In this document: positions 16,199 through 24,784 of the stretch, piece by piece
Layout of the letters: every line of letters begins with the position of its first letter
Position numbering within the stretch: the first letter of the stretch is position 1
DNA from: Lachnocurva sp045579705
GTDB taxonomy: Bacteria > Bacillota > Clostridia > Lachnospirales > Lachnospiraceae
DNA: 41,146 bases
Direction of reading: 5' to 3'
Assembly (NCBI GenBank): GCA_045579705.1
Contig: JAZNMP010000018.1
Location: 1 to 41,146 of the forward strand
Program-made: the position numbers and the translations under genes
Notes under the pieces: generated by a model
Seen by the model: only the letters and a program-made list of their open reading frames with translations
Databases searched by the model: none
Told to the model about the DNA's origin: nothing

Positions 16199-17272
16199 AT
16201 GGATTTCAATATTGAATTAGTATTAAAGGAATTAGTTGAAAGCGGTGGAACAGATATCTTTCTGGTTACAGGAAGTAGTATCTCTATACGAAAAAACGGA
16301 GAAATCGTTCATCTGGATGCTGTTGGGTTTGAAAACAAGCCTCTTAAACCTGCAGATACGAGAGAAATCATCTCTATGATTTATAAGCTTGCGAATGACA
16401 GAAGTATGGATAAGCTGAATCAGACAGGAGATGATGACTTTGCGTTTGCTTTAAACGGAGTTTCACGATTTAGAATTAATGCTTATCGACAGAGAGGAAC
16501 ACTCTCTGCTGTAATCCGTGTGATTCCGTATTTGATTCCTAATCCTGATGAAATAAATATACCTAAGTCTATTATCGAGCTTGGAAATATAAAAAAGGGC
16601 CTAGTACTCGTTACTGGTCCGGCAGGAAGTGGAAAGTCTACGACTCTGGCTTGTATTCTCGATGCGATTAACAATACTAGAAATGCAAATATCATCACTT
16701 TAGAGGATCCTATTGAGTATCTGCATAAGCATAAGCAGAGTCTCATTTCGCAGCGAGAGATTCCAGATGATACGGTTGATTATGTGACAGGACTGAAGAC
16801 TACTCTGCGTCAGAGCCCGGATGTTATCATGCTGGGTGAGATGCGTGATTACGAGACGATTAGTATCGTTTTAAATGCATCAGAAACTGGACATCTTCTT
16901 TTTTCAACATTACATACTATAGGAGCTGCAAATTCTATAAATCGTGTGATTGATGTGTTCCCATCTGATCAGCAGAAACAGGTATCTTTGATGCTTTCGA
17001 TGGTGCTCACAGCTGTAGTTTCACAACAGCTCGTTCCTACTACTGATGGCGGGATGATTCCTGTATTCGAAATCATGATGAATACACCGGCTATAGGAAA
17101 TCTGATTCGTAGCGGAAAAGTTTATCAGATTGATTCTGTTATCGCTTCAGAGAGAGAAACTATGGTTTCTATGGATGACAGCCTGCTGGATGTTTACAGA
17201 CGTGGATTGATTACAAAAGAGACTGCATTGAAGTATGCAATCAATCCGGATATGCTCGAGAAAAAACTGTAA
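16199..17272 (+). CDS. pilT: PilT-family pilus retraction ATPase
   Basis: A 357-residue hexameric secretion ATPase of the PilT type. It has an N-terminal PAS-like region (about 1-105), Walker A GPAGSGKST (about 140-148), an Asp box LEDPIEY, Walker B VIMLGEMRD, a His box GHLLFSTLHT, and the PilT-typical phrase AIGNLIRSGKVYQI. ATG 16199 lies after the preceding stop and matches the family start; an earlier in-frame ATG is inside the upstream gene. GAGAGGA at 16181 is rather far away. PilT normally depolymerises pili after PilB extends them, but no PilB is encoded in this window. Confidence 0.92.
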   Translation: MDFNIELVLKELVESGGTDIFLVTGSSISIRKNGEIVHLDAVGFENKPLKPADTREIISMIYKLANDRSMDKLNQTGDDDFAFALNGVSRFRINAYRQRGTLSAVIRVIPYLIPNPDEINIPKSIIELGNIKKGLVLVTGPAGSGKSTTLACILDAINNTRNANIITLEDPIEYLHKHKQSLISQREIPDDTVDYVTGLKTTLRQSPDVIMLGEMRDYETISIVLNASETGHLLFSTLHTIGAANSINRVIDVFPSDQQKQVSLMLSMVLTAVVSQQLVPTTDGGMIPVFEIMMNTPAIGNLIRSGKVYQIDSVIASERETMVSMDDSLLDVYRRGLITKETALKYAINPDMLEKKL

Positions 17273-17317
17273 TTTGGTTGTGTCAAATGTAAAATGGTTT
17301 CCTTGCTTGACTTCCTG

Positions 17318-17326
17318 TGATATAAT
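17318..17326 (+). promoter_or_regulatory. Extended -10 promoter of the cysteine desulfurase/thiI unit
   Basis: TGATATAAT combines a TG extension with a perfect TATAAT (17321-17326) in the 84-nt gap between pilT and the next gene. No good -35 is present at the right distance. It marks the probable start of a separate transcription unit and so the 3' limit of the adhesin-pilus operon. Confidence 0.65.
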
Positions 17327-17356
17327 TATGAATCTGTGATTAAGGAGGAAAAAAGT

Positions 17357-18511
17357 ATGGAAGCATACCTCGATAATTCTGCAACAACACGTTGCTTAGA
17401 TGAAGCCGTAGAGAAGATGACAGAAGCACTTACAGTAAACTTTGGTAATCCATCCTCACTCCATATGAAGGGTGTCGATGCTGAAGAGTATCTGAAGGAA
17501 GCTCGTCATAATATCGCGAAATCTCTCGGTGTATCAGATAAAGAAATCTATTTCACATCAGGTGGTTCTGAGTCAAACAATACTGCAATCATCGGAACTG
17601 CAGAGGTTAGAAAGAGATATGGAAACAAGATTATAACTACTTCAGTAGAACATGCATCTGTAAAGAATCCTATGAGATATCTGACGGATCATGGATATGA
17701 AGTGGTTTATTTGAATGTAGATGAGAATGGTATTATCGATCTCGAACAGCTTCGAAATGAGCTCGACGAGAATACTATCCTCGTGTCTATTATGCATGTA
17801 AACAATGAGATGGGAGCTATCGAACCTATCGAAGAAGTTTCAAAGATTATCAAGGAGAAGAATCCAGAGTGTCTCTTCCATGTAGATGCTATTCAGTCTT
17901 ATGGAAAGATAAAGATTAGACCTAGAGAACTCGGTATCGATTTCCTCTCAGTTAGTGGTCACAAGATTAATGGACCAAAGGGGAGTGGTTTCCTCTATAT
18001 GAAAGACGGAGACAGATTAGCTCCACGTATCTATGGCGGTGGACAGGAAAAAGGACTTCGTTCAGGAACAGAAAATGTTCCAGCTATCGCAGGTCTCGGT
18101 GTTGCTGCAAAATACGCAGATGAACATCTTGAAGAACATAGAGAGAAATTCTATGTTTTGAAAGAGCGTTTCATTAATGCTATTTCTGATATTGAAGATA
18201 TTCATATCAATGGAAAAACAGGAAGAGACAGTGCTCCACAGATTATATCTGTATCAGTATATGGAGTTAGAGCAGAGGTTCTCCTCCATGCATTAGAAGA
18301 CAGAGGAATTTATGTTTCTTCTGGAAGTGCTTGCTCTTCAAATCATCCATCACAGAGTTCTACTCTCCAGGCTATTCATGCAAAGAGAGAAGCACTGGAT
18401 TCAACAGTTAGATTTTCACTCGGTATCTTTAATACTGAGGAACAGATAGATTATGCTGCAAAGACACTTTCTGAGCTGGTTCCACAGCTTAGAAGATTCA
18501 CAAGAAAGTAG
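17357..18511 (+). CDS. Cysteine desulfurase (NifS/IscS family, NifZ-like role)
   Basis: A 384-residue PLP enzyme that removes sulfur from cysteine as a protein persulfide. The PLP lysine is Lys203 in SGHKINGPKG and the catalytic Cys326 lies in SSGSACSS. The phrases YLDNSATT and NFGNPSS are typical of the N-terminus. ATG 17357 follows AAGGAGG by 10 nt. It is 5 nt upstream of thiI, the same pairing as B. subtilis nifZ-thiI, so its main job is probably to feed sulfur to ThiI for tRNA 4-thiouridine rather than general iron-sulfur assembly. Confidence 0.93.
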   Translation: MEAYLDNSATTRCLDEAVEKMTEALTVNFGNPSSLHMKGVDAEEYLKEARHNIAKSLGVSDKEIYFTSGGSESNNTAIIGTAEVRKRYGNKIITTSVEHASVKNPMRYLTDHGYEVVYLNVDENGIIDLEQLRNELDENTILVSIMHVNNEMGAIEPIEEVSKIIKEKNPECLFHVDAIQSYGKIKIRPRELGIDFLSVSGHKINGPKGSGFLYMKDGDRLAPRIYGGGQEKGLRSGTENVPAIAGLGVAAKYADEHLEEHREKFYVLKERFINAISDIEDIHINGKTGRDSAPQIISVSVYGVRAEVLLHALEDRGIYVSSGSACSSNHPSQSSTLQAIHAKREALDSTVRFSLGIFNTEEQIDYAAKTLSELVPQLRRFTRK

Positions 18512-18516
18512 GAATT

Positions 18517-19701
18517 ATGTACCAGGCATTTTTGATTAAATATGGTGAAATCGGAATTAAGGGTAAGAACAGAAGACTCTTTGAAGATGCTCTCATCAGA
18601 AATATTAAGACTGCTCTTTCTCGAGTAGAGGGTGAATTTGAAATCCTTCGTGAACAGGGACGAGTATATGTAGAGGCAAAGAGTGACTTTGATTACGATA
18701 GTACAGTAGAAGCACTTCGTAAGGTGTTCGGTATTGTAGAAATCTGCCCTGCGTGTCTCACACAGGAACGTGATTTTGATAAGCTTTCAAAGGAGATTAT
18801 CGAATTCATCGACAGAACTTACGAGACAAAAGACTTCTCTTTCAAAGTATTTGCAAAGAGAGCAGACAAAAAATACCCTATGAATTCTATGGAAATCAAC
18901 ATGGAACTCGGTGGTAGAATCCTCGATGCATTCCCAACTCTTTCAGTAGACGTACACAAGCCAGATGTAGAACTCTATGTAGAGATTAGAGAAGTAGTAA
19001 GCTATTACTCAGAAAGCATTAAGGGCCTCGGTGGTATGCCTGTTGGAACAAATGGTTCAGCTATGTTGCTCCTTTCAGGTGGAATCGACAGCCCTGTTGC
19101 CGGTTATATGGTAGCAAAGCGTGGTGTTAAGATTGACGCTGTTTACTTCCATGCTCCACCTTATACATCAGAGAGAGCAAAGAAGAAGGTTATCGATCTA
19201 TGTCGTATCGTTTCAGAGTATGCTGGTCCTATCAGACTTCATATCGTAAACTTTACAGATACACAGCTTGAAATCTATGAGAAGTGCCCACACGAGCAGC
19301 TCACTATCATCATGCGTAGATATATGATGAAGATAGCAGAAGCTTTTGCTGATCAGGATGGTTCACTCGGTCTCGTTACTGGTGAGTCTATCGGACAGGT
19401 TGCTTCACAGACTATGCATTCTATGTTTGTTACAAACGAAGTTTGCAAGTACCCAGTTTACAGACCACTTATCGGTTTTGATAAACAGGAGATCATCGAG
19501 AGAGCTCTAGAGATTGGAACATATGAGACATCAATTCTTCCATTCGAAGATTGTTGTACTATCTTTGTTGCTAAGCATCCAGAGACAAAACCTAGACTTA
19601 ATATCATTAAGAAGAATGAAGAGAATCTAGTAGGAACTATCGAAGAGCTCGTTCAGACAGCTATCGATACTACAGAGACTATCTTAGTTCAGCCGGAATA
19701 A
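18517..19701 (+). CDS. thiI: tRNA 4-thiouridine synthase ThiI
   Basis: A 394-residue enzyme that adenylates and thiolates U8 of tRNA. It has the N-terminal ferredoxin-like region (KYGEIGIKGKNR), the THUMP domain (about 60-165) and the PP-loop SGGIDSP (from Ser187). The E. coli rhodanese extension is absent, as in the Bacillus short form, which takes sulfur directly from the partner desulfurase. It follows that desulfurase by 5 nt with AGGAA upstream of ATG 18517. Confidence 0.95.
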   Translation: MYQAFLIKYGEIGIKGKNRRLFEDALIRNIKTALSRVEGEFEILREQGRVYVEAKSDFDYDSTVEALRKVFGIVEICPACLTQERDFDKLSKEIIEFIDRTYETKDFSFKVFAKRADKKYPMNSMEINMELGGRILDAFPTLSVDVHKPDVELYVEIREVVSYYSESIKGLGGMPVGTNGSAMLLLSGGIDSPVAGYMVAKRGVKIDAVYFHAPPYTSERAKKKVIDLCRIVSEYAGPIRLHIVNFTDTQLEIYEKCPHEQLTIIMRRYMMKIAEAFADQDGSLGLVTGESIGQVASQTMHSMFVTNEVCKYPVYRPLIGFDKQEIIERALEIGTYETSILPFEDCCTIFVAKHPETKPRLNIIKKNEENLVGTIEELVQTAIDTTETILVQPE

Positions 19702-19737
19702 GGCATTCTTTGAACTTTTAAATGATTTTTTTGGAAT

Positions 19738-19771
19738 AAAAAAAGCTTCTAGTCTTTTGACTAGAAGCTTT
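19738..19771 (-). terminator. Terminator between thiI and the convergent HPr-like gene
   Basis: A perfect 13-bp stem (19742-19754 with 19759-19771) has a 4-nt loop. Read on the minus strand it is followed by seven T, so it is a strong terminator for the HPr-like gene. On the plus strand only three T follow, so termination of thiI is probably weaker. Confidence 0.9.
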
Positions 19772-19791
19772 AAATCCAAAGTAATAGAAGA

Positions 19792-20022
19792 TTAGATGAT
19801 GAATGGAGCGAGTTTCTCCATGATTGCATCTACGTTGTCTTCAGAATGGATAGTTAAATCGATTGGCTTTGATAGATCAAGAGAGAAGATTCCCATGATT
19901 GATTTAGCGTCGATTACATATCTACCAGAGATTAAATCGAAATCAGAATCCATAGTATTTACTGTATTGACGAAAGCCTTTACCTTATCAACGGTGTTAA
20001 GTGAAACTTTAACAGTCTTCAT
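19792..20022 (-). CDS. HPr-family protein lacking the active-site histidine
   Basis: A 76-residue HPr-fold protein and the only minus-strand gene in the window. The second half matches HPr well: AKSIMGIFSLDLSKP contains the Ser46-equivalent regulatory site. The region of the phosphorylated His15 (normally HARP) reads TVDKVKAF, so transfer of phosphate to sugar permeases is not possible by the standard route. It resembles B. subtilis Crh in lacking His15 and may be a catabolite-control or regulatory HPr. AGGAGGT lies 8-9 nt upstream of the ATG. Confidence 0.88.
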   Translation of the reverse strand: MKTVKVSLNTVDKVKAFVNTVNTMDSDFDLISGRYVIDAKSIMGIFSLDLSKPIDLTIHSEDNVDAIMEKLAPFII

Positions 20023-20063
20023 GATGGTGATACCTCCTGTACTAATATTTAGTTTATAAGGAA

Positions 20064-20092
20064 ATATTAGACGAAGATTTAAAGAAAGTCAA
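20064..20092 (-). promoter_or_regulatory. Sigma-A promoter of the HPr-like gene
   Basis: On the minus strand TTGACT (20092-20087) and TAATAT (20069-20064) are separated by exactly 17 nt, about 40 nt upstream of the start codon. It lies back to back with the start of mtaB. Confidence 0.75.
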
Positions 20093-20113
20093 TCGAATGA
20101 AAGGAAGTTTTAA

Positions 20114-21439
20114 TTGAAGAAAGCAGCACTTCACAATTTAGGTTGTAAAGTAAATGCATATGAAACAGAGGCTATGCGTGAGCTGTTGGAAGAGGATGGA
20201 TATGAAATAGTACCTTTTTCAGATGTAGCTGATGTTTATGTTGTAAATACATGTACGGTAACAGCTGTAGCGGACCAGAAGTCGCGTCAGATGCTTCATC
20301 GTGCGAAAAAGATGAATCCTGATGCAGTAGTTGTAGCTGCAGGGTGTTATGTGCAGACAGCCGCAGACAAGATTAAAGAAGACAATTCAATAGATATATT
20401 GCTGGGAAACAATAAGAAAGAAAATCTTCTTCCAGAGTTACATAGATATTTGAAAGAGTATCGTAAAGAGGCGGATATTCTAGATATAAATGACGGCGTG
20501 GTTTCTTATGAGACGCTTCGCGTCAAAAAAAGTGAGGAGCATACCAGAGCATTCCTCAAAGTCCAGGATGGTTGCAATCAGTTCTGTTCTTACTGCCTGA
20601 TCCCTTATGCGAGAGGTCGAAACAGATCCAGAACTGTTAGCGATGTAGTAGAAGAAGTAAAGAATTTTGCAGCAAATGGATACAAGGAAATCGTACTCAC
20701 TGGAATTCACCTTTCAGCTTTTGGAGAAGGAACTGATGAGACACTCATCGACCTGATTGAAGAGACTGCAAAGGTTGAAGGAATCGAACGTGTGCGTCTG
20801 GGTTCTATCGAGCCTAGAGTTATCACAGAGGATTTTGCGAGAAGAGCCAGTGCTGTTCCAGAGATGTGTCCTCATTTCCATCTTTCTCTACAGTCTGGAT
20901 GTGATGAGACCTTAAAGAGAATGAATAGAAAGTACACAGCAGAAGAATTCAAGGCAGGCTGTGACTTGCTGAGAAAGTATTTTGACAATCCTGCATTGAC
21001 TACTGATGTCATAGTAGGATTCCCTGGTGAGACTGATGAGGAATTTGAAGCTTCATACGAATTCTATAGAGATGTAAATTTCTATGAAATGCATGTGTTT
21101 AAGTATTCCAGAAGAGCCGGAACCAGAGCGGACAGAATGCCAAACCAGATTACAAATGAAGTAAAGAATATACGTAGTCACAAAGTTCTCGAACTTACAG
21201 CAGCAAACTCAAAAGCCTATAGAGAGGCTATGTTGGGACAGGATATAGAAGTACTGTTTGAACGTTGTGAGGAAATCGAAGGAAAGAAATATTGGACCGG
21301 TTTCACAAAGACTTATATCAGGGCTGCAATGGAATGTGATGAGGATTTGACGGATTGTATTGGGGTTGCAAAGGCAACTTCTCTCATGAATGAGGAACTC
21401 ATAGTCCTTGACAGAACTTCTTTTGTGAAAGTAAAATGA
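20114..21439 (+). CDS. mtaB: tRNA threonylcarbamoyladenosine methylthiotransferase MtaB
   Basis: A 441-residue radical SAM methylthiotransferase that converts t6A37 to ms2t6A in tRNA. It has the N-terminal UPF0004 domain starting HNLGCKVNAYETEAM, characteristic of MtaB rather than MiaB. The radical SAM cluster site is C154-X3-C158-X2-C161 (CNQFCSYC), and a C-terminal TRAM-like region follows. The start is TTG 20114 after AAAGGAAG; no ATG lies near. Intergenic space to the divergent HPr-like gene is 91 nt. Confidence 0.92.
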   Translation: MKKAALHNLGCKVNAYETEAMRELLEEDGYEIVPFSDVADVYVVNTCTVTAVADQKSRQMLHRAKKMNPDAVVVAAGCYVQTAADKIKEDNSIDILLGNNKKENLLPELHRYLKEYRKEADILDINDGVVSYETLRVKKSEEHTRAFLKVQDGCNQFCSYCLIPYARGRNRSRTVSDVVEEVKNFAANGYKEIVLTGIHLSAFGEGTDETLIDLIEETAKVEGIERVRLGSIEPRVITEDFARRASAVPEMCPHFHLSLQSGCDETLKRMNRKYTAEEFKAGCDLLRKYFDNPALTTDVIVGFPGETDEEFEASYEFYRDVNFYEMHVFKYSRRAGTRADRMPNQITNEVKNIRSHKVLELTAANSKAYREAMLGQDIEVLFERCEEIEGKKYWTGFTKTYIRAAMECDEDLTDCIGVAKATSLMNEELIVLDRTSFVKVK

Positions 21440-21479
21440 GATTTGTAGTAATAGTAGATTTTATAGCGTGGGGGTCATC

Positions 21480-21746
21480 ATGCAGGATTTAGGCAATACT
21501 CAGTTTTTTAAAGTAGACACAAATTCTAGCGTAGGAGTTAGCGAAATATTGCATCAGGTATATGAAGCTTTGAGCGAGAAAGGCTATAATCCTATTAACC
21601 AGATCGTGGGATATATTATGTCAGGTGATCCATCTTTTATCACTAGTCATAAAAACGCACGTTCACTCGTAATGAAAGTGGAGAGAGATGAGCTCGTTGA
21701 GGAAATGCTCAGAGCTTATGTTGAGAACGAATCTTGGAAGAAATAA
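21480..21746 (+). CDS. ireB: IreB family regulatory phosphoprotein
   Basis: An 88-residue UPF0297/IreB protein. In Enterococcus IreB is phosphorylated by the Ser/Thr kinase IreK and affects cephalosporin tolerance. The start at ATG 21480 gives the family N-terminus MQDLGNTQFF, with GGGGG just upstream; GTG 21468 is less likely. It is followed by ruvX and a DUF1292 gene, the conserved Firmicutes trio (yrzL-yrrK-yrzB in B. subtilis). Confidence 0.92.
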   Translation: MQDLGNTQFFKVDTNSSVGVSEILHQVYEALSEKGYNPINQIVGYIMSGDPSFITSHKNARSLVMKVERDELVEEMLRAYVENESWKK

Positions 21747-22186
21747 AGAATAAACGTATATTAGCGTTAGATTATGGAACAAAAACTGTAGGGGTGGCTG
21801 TTTGTGATGAAATGCATATCACAATTACACCCCTTAATGTTGTTCGTAGAAATAAACCTACCAAATTAAGACAGACATTATCACGTATTAGTGAATTAGT
21901 TGATGAATATCAGCCAGCGTTAGTCGTATTAGGTTTTCCTTATAATCTCGATGGGACCGAAGGCTTTCGTTGTGAAGATACGCTTTCTTTTAAAGAACAG
22001 CTTGAAAACAGAATAGAGGTGCCAATCGTACTTTTTGATGAGAGACTATCTACAGTAGAGGCTTATGAAATCATGGACGAGCAGGGCATAGATAAATTAA
22101 CGCAGAGAGAAGTAGTGGATTCATATGCTGCGGAAGTAATACTTCGTAGTTATTTGAATTCCATTTTTCTAAATAAAGAGGATTAA
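21734..22186 (+). CDS. ruvX: Putative Holliday junction resolvase RuvX/YqgF
   Basis: A 150-residue RNase H-fold nuclease implicated in Holliday junction or pre-16S rRNA processing. The conserved Asp motifs are RILALDYGTKTVGVAV at the start, LPYN-like LGFPYNLDG in the middle, and FDERLSTVEA plus VDSYAAEVIL near the end. The best start is TTG 21734, inside the end of ireB (13-nt overlap), implying translational coupling. Confidence 0.92.
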   Translation: MEEIKNKRILALDYGTKTVGVAVCDEMHITITPLNVVRRNKPTKLRQTLSRISELVDEYQPALVVLGFPYNLDGTEGFRCEDTLSFKEQLENRIEVPIVLFDERLSTVEAYEIMDEQGIDKLTQREVVDSYAAEVILRSYLNSIFLNKED

Positions 22187-22189
22187 AAT

Positions 22190-22441
22190 ATGGATAAGGT
22201 ATTTTTCGCCAGTGAGGACGGTAAAAATATAGAGCTCTTCATCTTAGAAGAGACAACTATAAGCGAATCTCATTATATACTTGCCGCTGAGGATGAATCA
22301 GAAGACTCAACTGCATATATATTAAAAGAGGTGAGCCGAAACGGAGAAGACATTGTGTTTAGTATGGTAGAGGACGATAACGAGTTTGATGCCGTTCTAA
22401 GCGTATTTGAAGAACTTATGGATGATACAGACTTTGAGTAG
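22190..22441 (+). CDS. DUF1292 protein (YrzB-like)
   Basis: An 83-residue acidic protein of the DUF1292 family, without known function. The family is recognised by its small size, many Glu/Asp residues, the core YILAAEDE and the conserved position right after ruvX (3 nt gap). No cysteine or metal site is visible. Confidence 0.85.
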   Translation: MDKVFFASEDGKNIELFILEETTISESHYILAAEDESEDSTAYILKEVSRNGEDIVFSMVEDDNEFDAVLSVFEELMDDTDFE

Positions 22442-22471
22442 TCTGTCTTCATCATCGGAGGAAATTAGAAC

Positions 22472-24136
22472 TTGAAGAAAATTGAAAATGAGAAATTGAG
22501 AGTAATACCTCTCGGCGGTCTGGAACAAATTGGAATGAATATGACCGCTTTTTGCTATGGAGATAGCATTATTGTAGTTGACTGTGGTATGGCTTTTCCA
22601 GAGGATGATATGCCAGGAATCGATTTAGTACTTCCTGATATTACATTCCTGGAGGAAAACGCATCAAAGATAAAGGGATTCTTTATCACTCACGGTCATG
22701 AAGATCATATCGGAGCTATACCTTATGTACTTAGAAAGATTAAAGCTCCTATTTATGCAACAAAGCTTACTATGGGTATCATCGAGCACAAGCTTGAAGA
22801 GCATAATCTCGAGAAGAAAGTTAAGCTAAAGGTTGTTAAATACGGTACAAATGTAAATGCTGGTAACTTTAGAGTAGAATTCATTAAGACTAACCATTCT
22901 ATTCAGGATGCAGCTGCACTTGCTATCTATACACCAGTTGGAACTATCGTCCATACAGGTGACTTTAAGGTTGATTACACACCTGTATTTGGTGATGCTA
23001 TCGATCTACAGCGTTTCGCTGAAATCGGTAAGAAAGGTGTTCTAGCAGTTATGTGCGACAGTACTAACGCAGAACGCCCTGGATTTACACAGTCTGAGAA
23101 GACAGTAGGAAAGGCTTTCGATAATATTTTTTCTGAGAATACTAATTCTCGAATCATTATCGCAACTTTCGCTTCAAATGTAGACCGTGTACAGCAGATC
23201 ATCAATTCTGCTGAGAAGTTCGATCGTAAGGTCGTAGTAGAAGGCCGAAGCATGGTAAATATCATTTCTACTGCGATAGATCTGGGTTACATCAATATCC
23301 CGGAGAATACTCTTATCAGTGTAGATGAATTAAAGAATTATCCTGATGAAAAAACCGTCCTCATAACAACTGGTTCTCAGGGTGAATCTATGGCAGCTCT
23401 TTCTCGTATGGCTAACGGTATGCACCGTAAAGTACAAATTAAGCCAAACGATACAGTAATATTCTCATCACATCCTATTCCAGGTAATGAGAAATCTGTA
23501 AGCCGTGTTATTAATGAGCTTTATGCAAAGGGAGCAAATGTAATCTTCCAGGATGTCCATGTTTCAGGACATGCTTGCCAGGAAGAGATTAAGTTGATTT
23601 ACTCTTTGGTAAATCCTAAATATGCAATCCCTGTTCATGGCGAGTACAAGCATCTCGTGGCTCAGGCAAATGTAGTAAAGAGCCTCGGTTATGATAACGA
23701 CAGCGTATTTATCCTTTCATCTGGCGATGTACTGGAGTTTGACGAGAATGAGAATGCTCGTGTAAACGGAAAAGTCCATACAGGTGTAGTTATGGTCGAT
23801 GGTCTCGGTGTCGGCGATGTTGGAAATATCGTACTTCGTGATAGACAGAAGCTTTCAGAAGACGGAATCATTATCGTAGTTATGACGCTTGATACAGAGG
23901 GAAGAGTTCTGACAGGACCAGACCTCGTTTCCAGAGGTTTTGTATATGTGCGTGATTCAGGCGACCTCATGGAGGCTGCCAGAGCAGTACTTCGTGATAC
24001 TATGGAACGCATGGAAGAGAAGCATATTACTGATTGGCCAAAGATAAAGAATGAAATTAAGTCTGATTTGTCAGATTTCGTATGGAAGGAAACACAGCGT
24101 AAGCCAATGATCCTTCCGATTATCATGGAAGTATAA
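22472..24136 (+). CDS. rnj: Ribonuclease J
   Basis: A 554-residue metallo-beta-lactamase/beta-CASP ribonuclease for 5'-3' exonucleolytic and endonucleolytic mRNA decay and rRNA maturation. The metal site is THGHEDHIGA (about 73-82), with CDSTNAERPG, HVSGHAC and PVHGEY further on. The length equals B. subtilis RNase J1/J2. The start is TTG 22472, preceded by CGGAGGAAA; the initiating residue is followed by KKIENEKLRVIPLGG, the usual N-terminus. Confidence 0.95.
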   Translation: MKKIENEKLRVIPLGGLEQIGMNMTAFCYGDSIIVVDCGMAFPEDDMPGIDLVLPDITFLEENASKIKGFFITHGHEDHIGAIPYVLRKIKAPIYATKLTMGIIEHKLEEHNLEKKVKLKVVKYGTNVNAGNFRVEFIKTNHSIQDAAALAIYTPVGTIVHTGDFKVDYTPVFGDAIDLQRFAEIGKKGVLAVMCDSTNAERPGFTQSEKTVGKAFDNIFSENTNSRIIIATFASNVDRVQQIINSAEKFDRKVVVEGRSMVNIISTAIDLGYINIPENTLISVDELKNYPDEKTVLITTGSQGESMAALSRMANGMHRKVQIKPNDTVIFSSHPIPGNEKSVSRVINELYAKGANVIFQDVHVSGHACQEEIKLIYSLVNPKYAIPVHGEYKHLVAQANVVKSLGYDNDSVFILSSGDVLEFDENENARVNGKVHTGVVMVDGLGVGDVGNIVLRDRQKLSEDGIIIVVMTLDTEGRVLTGPDLVSRGFVYVRDSGDLMEAARAVLRDTMERMEEKHITDWPKIKNEIKSDLSDFVWKETQRKPMILPIIMEV

Positions 24137-24137
24137 G

Positions 24138-24779
24138 ATGGATAAACGAGAGAGATTAGAAACTTATTTAGAATTACTGCAGCCGCCTCTCGAGGATTGG
24201 CTTTACGAAATAGAACAGGATGCACTTTCTAACGATGTTCCTATCATCAGAAAGCCGACACAGCATTTTTTTCGTATGTATCTAAATATGATGAAACCGA
24301 AACAGATTCTAGAGATAGGAACTGCGGTAGGTTTCTCTTCTCTGTTTATGATATCTAATTCTCCAGAGGATACTCATATCGATACGATTGAGAATTATCC
24401 TCCGCGACTTCAAGTTGCAAAGAAGAATTTTTCTGAATCAGAATATACTGATCGCATAAAACTTTATGAAGGCGATGCGATGGAGATTCTTCCGACACTG
24501 GAGAAAAAATATGACCTAATATTTATGGATGCTTCAAAAGGGCAGTATATTCATATGCTTCCGATTCTGAAGAATCTCATGCATGAAGGAAGTGTATTGA
24601 TTTCGGACAATATTTTGCAGGAAGGCGATATTATCGAATCGACTTTTGCGATTAAGCGTCGTAATCGAACGATACATAAACGTATGAGAGAATTCTTGGA
24701 AGTAATACATAATGATCCGGACTTCGTGGTAAACACCATGGATATTGGTGATGGAATAACAATAGCAATAAGAAAGTAA
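24138..24779 (+). CDS. trmR: tRNA 5-hydroxyuridine methyltransferase TrmR (YrrM-like)
   Basis: A 213-residue class I SAM methyltransferase of the COMT-like family. The SAM site is ILEIGTAVGFSSL, with DTIEN and the metal/substrate Asp in FMDASKGQY. In B. subtilis YrrM (TrmR) methylates ho5U34 to mo5U in tRNA and sits beside the U32 proteins YrrN/YrrO; here a U32 gene follows by 5 nt. The start ATG is 1 nt after the RNase J stop. Small-molecule O-methylation is the alternative, but context argues for tRNA. Confidence 0.87.
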   Translation: MDKRERLETYLELLQPPLEDWLYEIEQDALSNDVPIIRKPTQHFFRMYLNMMKPKQILEIGTAVGFSSLFMISNSPEDTHIDTIENYPPRLQVAKKNFSESEYTDRIKLYEGDAMEILPTLEKKYDLIFMDASKGQYIHMLPILKNLMHEGSVLISDNILQEGDIIESTFAIKRRNRTIHKRMREFLEVIHNDPDFVVNTMDIGDGITIAIRK

Positions 24780-24784
24780 GTGTA

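Noticed and set aside
2498..17272. Operon as a recent foreign island flanked by mobile elements
   Set aside because: Codon choice seems somewhat different by eye (more TCG, CGA, ATA), but I see no transposase, integrase, tRNA or direct repeats at its borders, and I cannot compute composition here.
19796..20059. Plus-strand open frame opposite the HPr-like gene
   Set aside because: The minus-strand frame has HPr family similarity, a ribosome site, promoter and terminator. The plus-strand frame has none of these.
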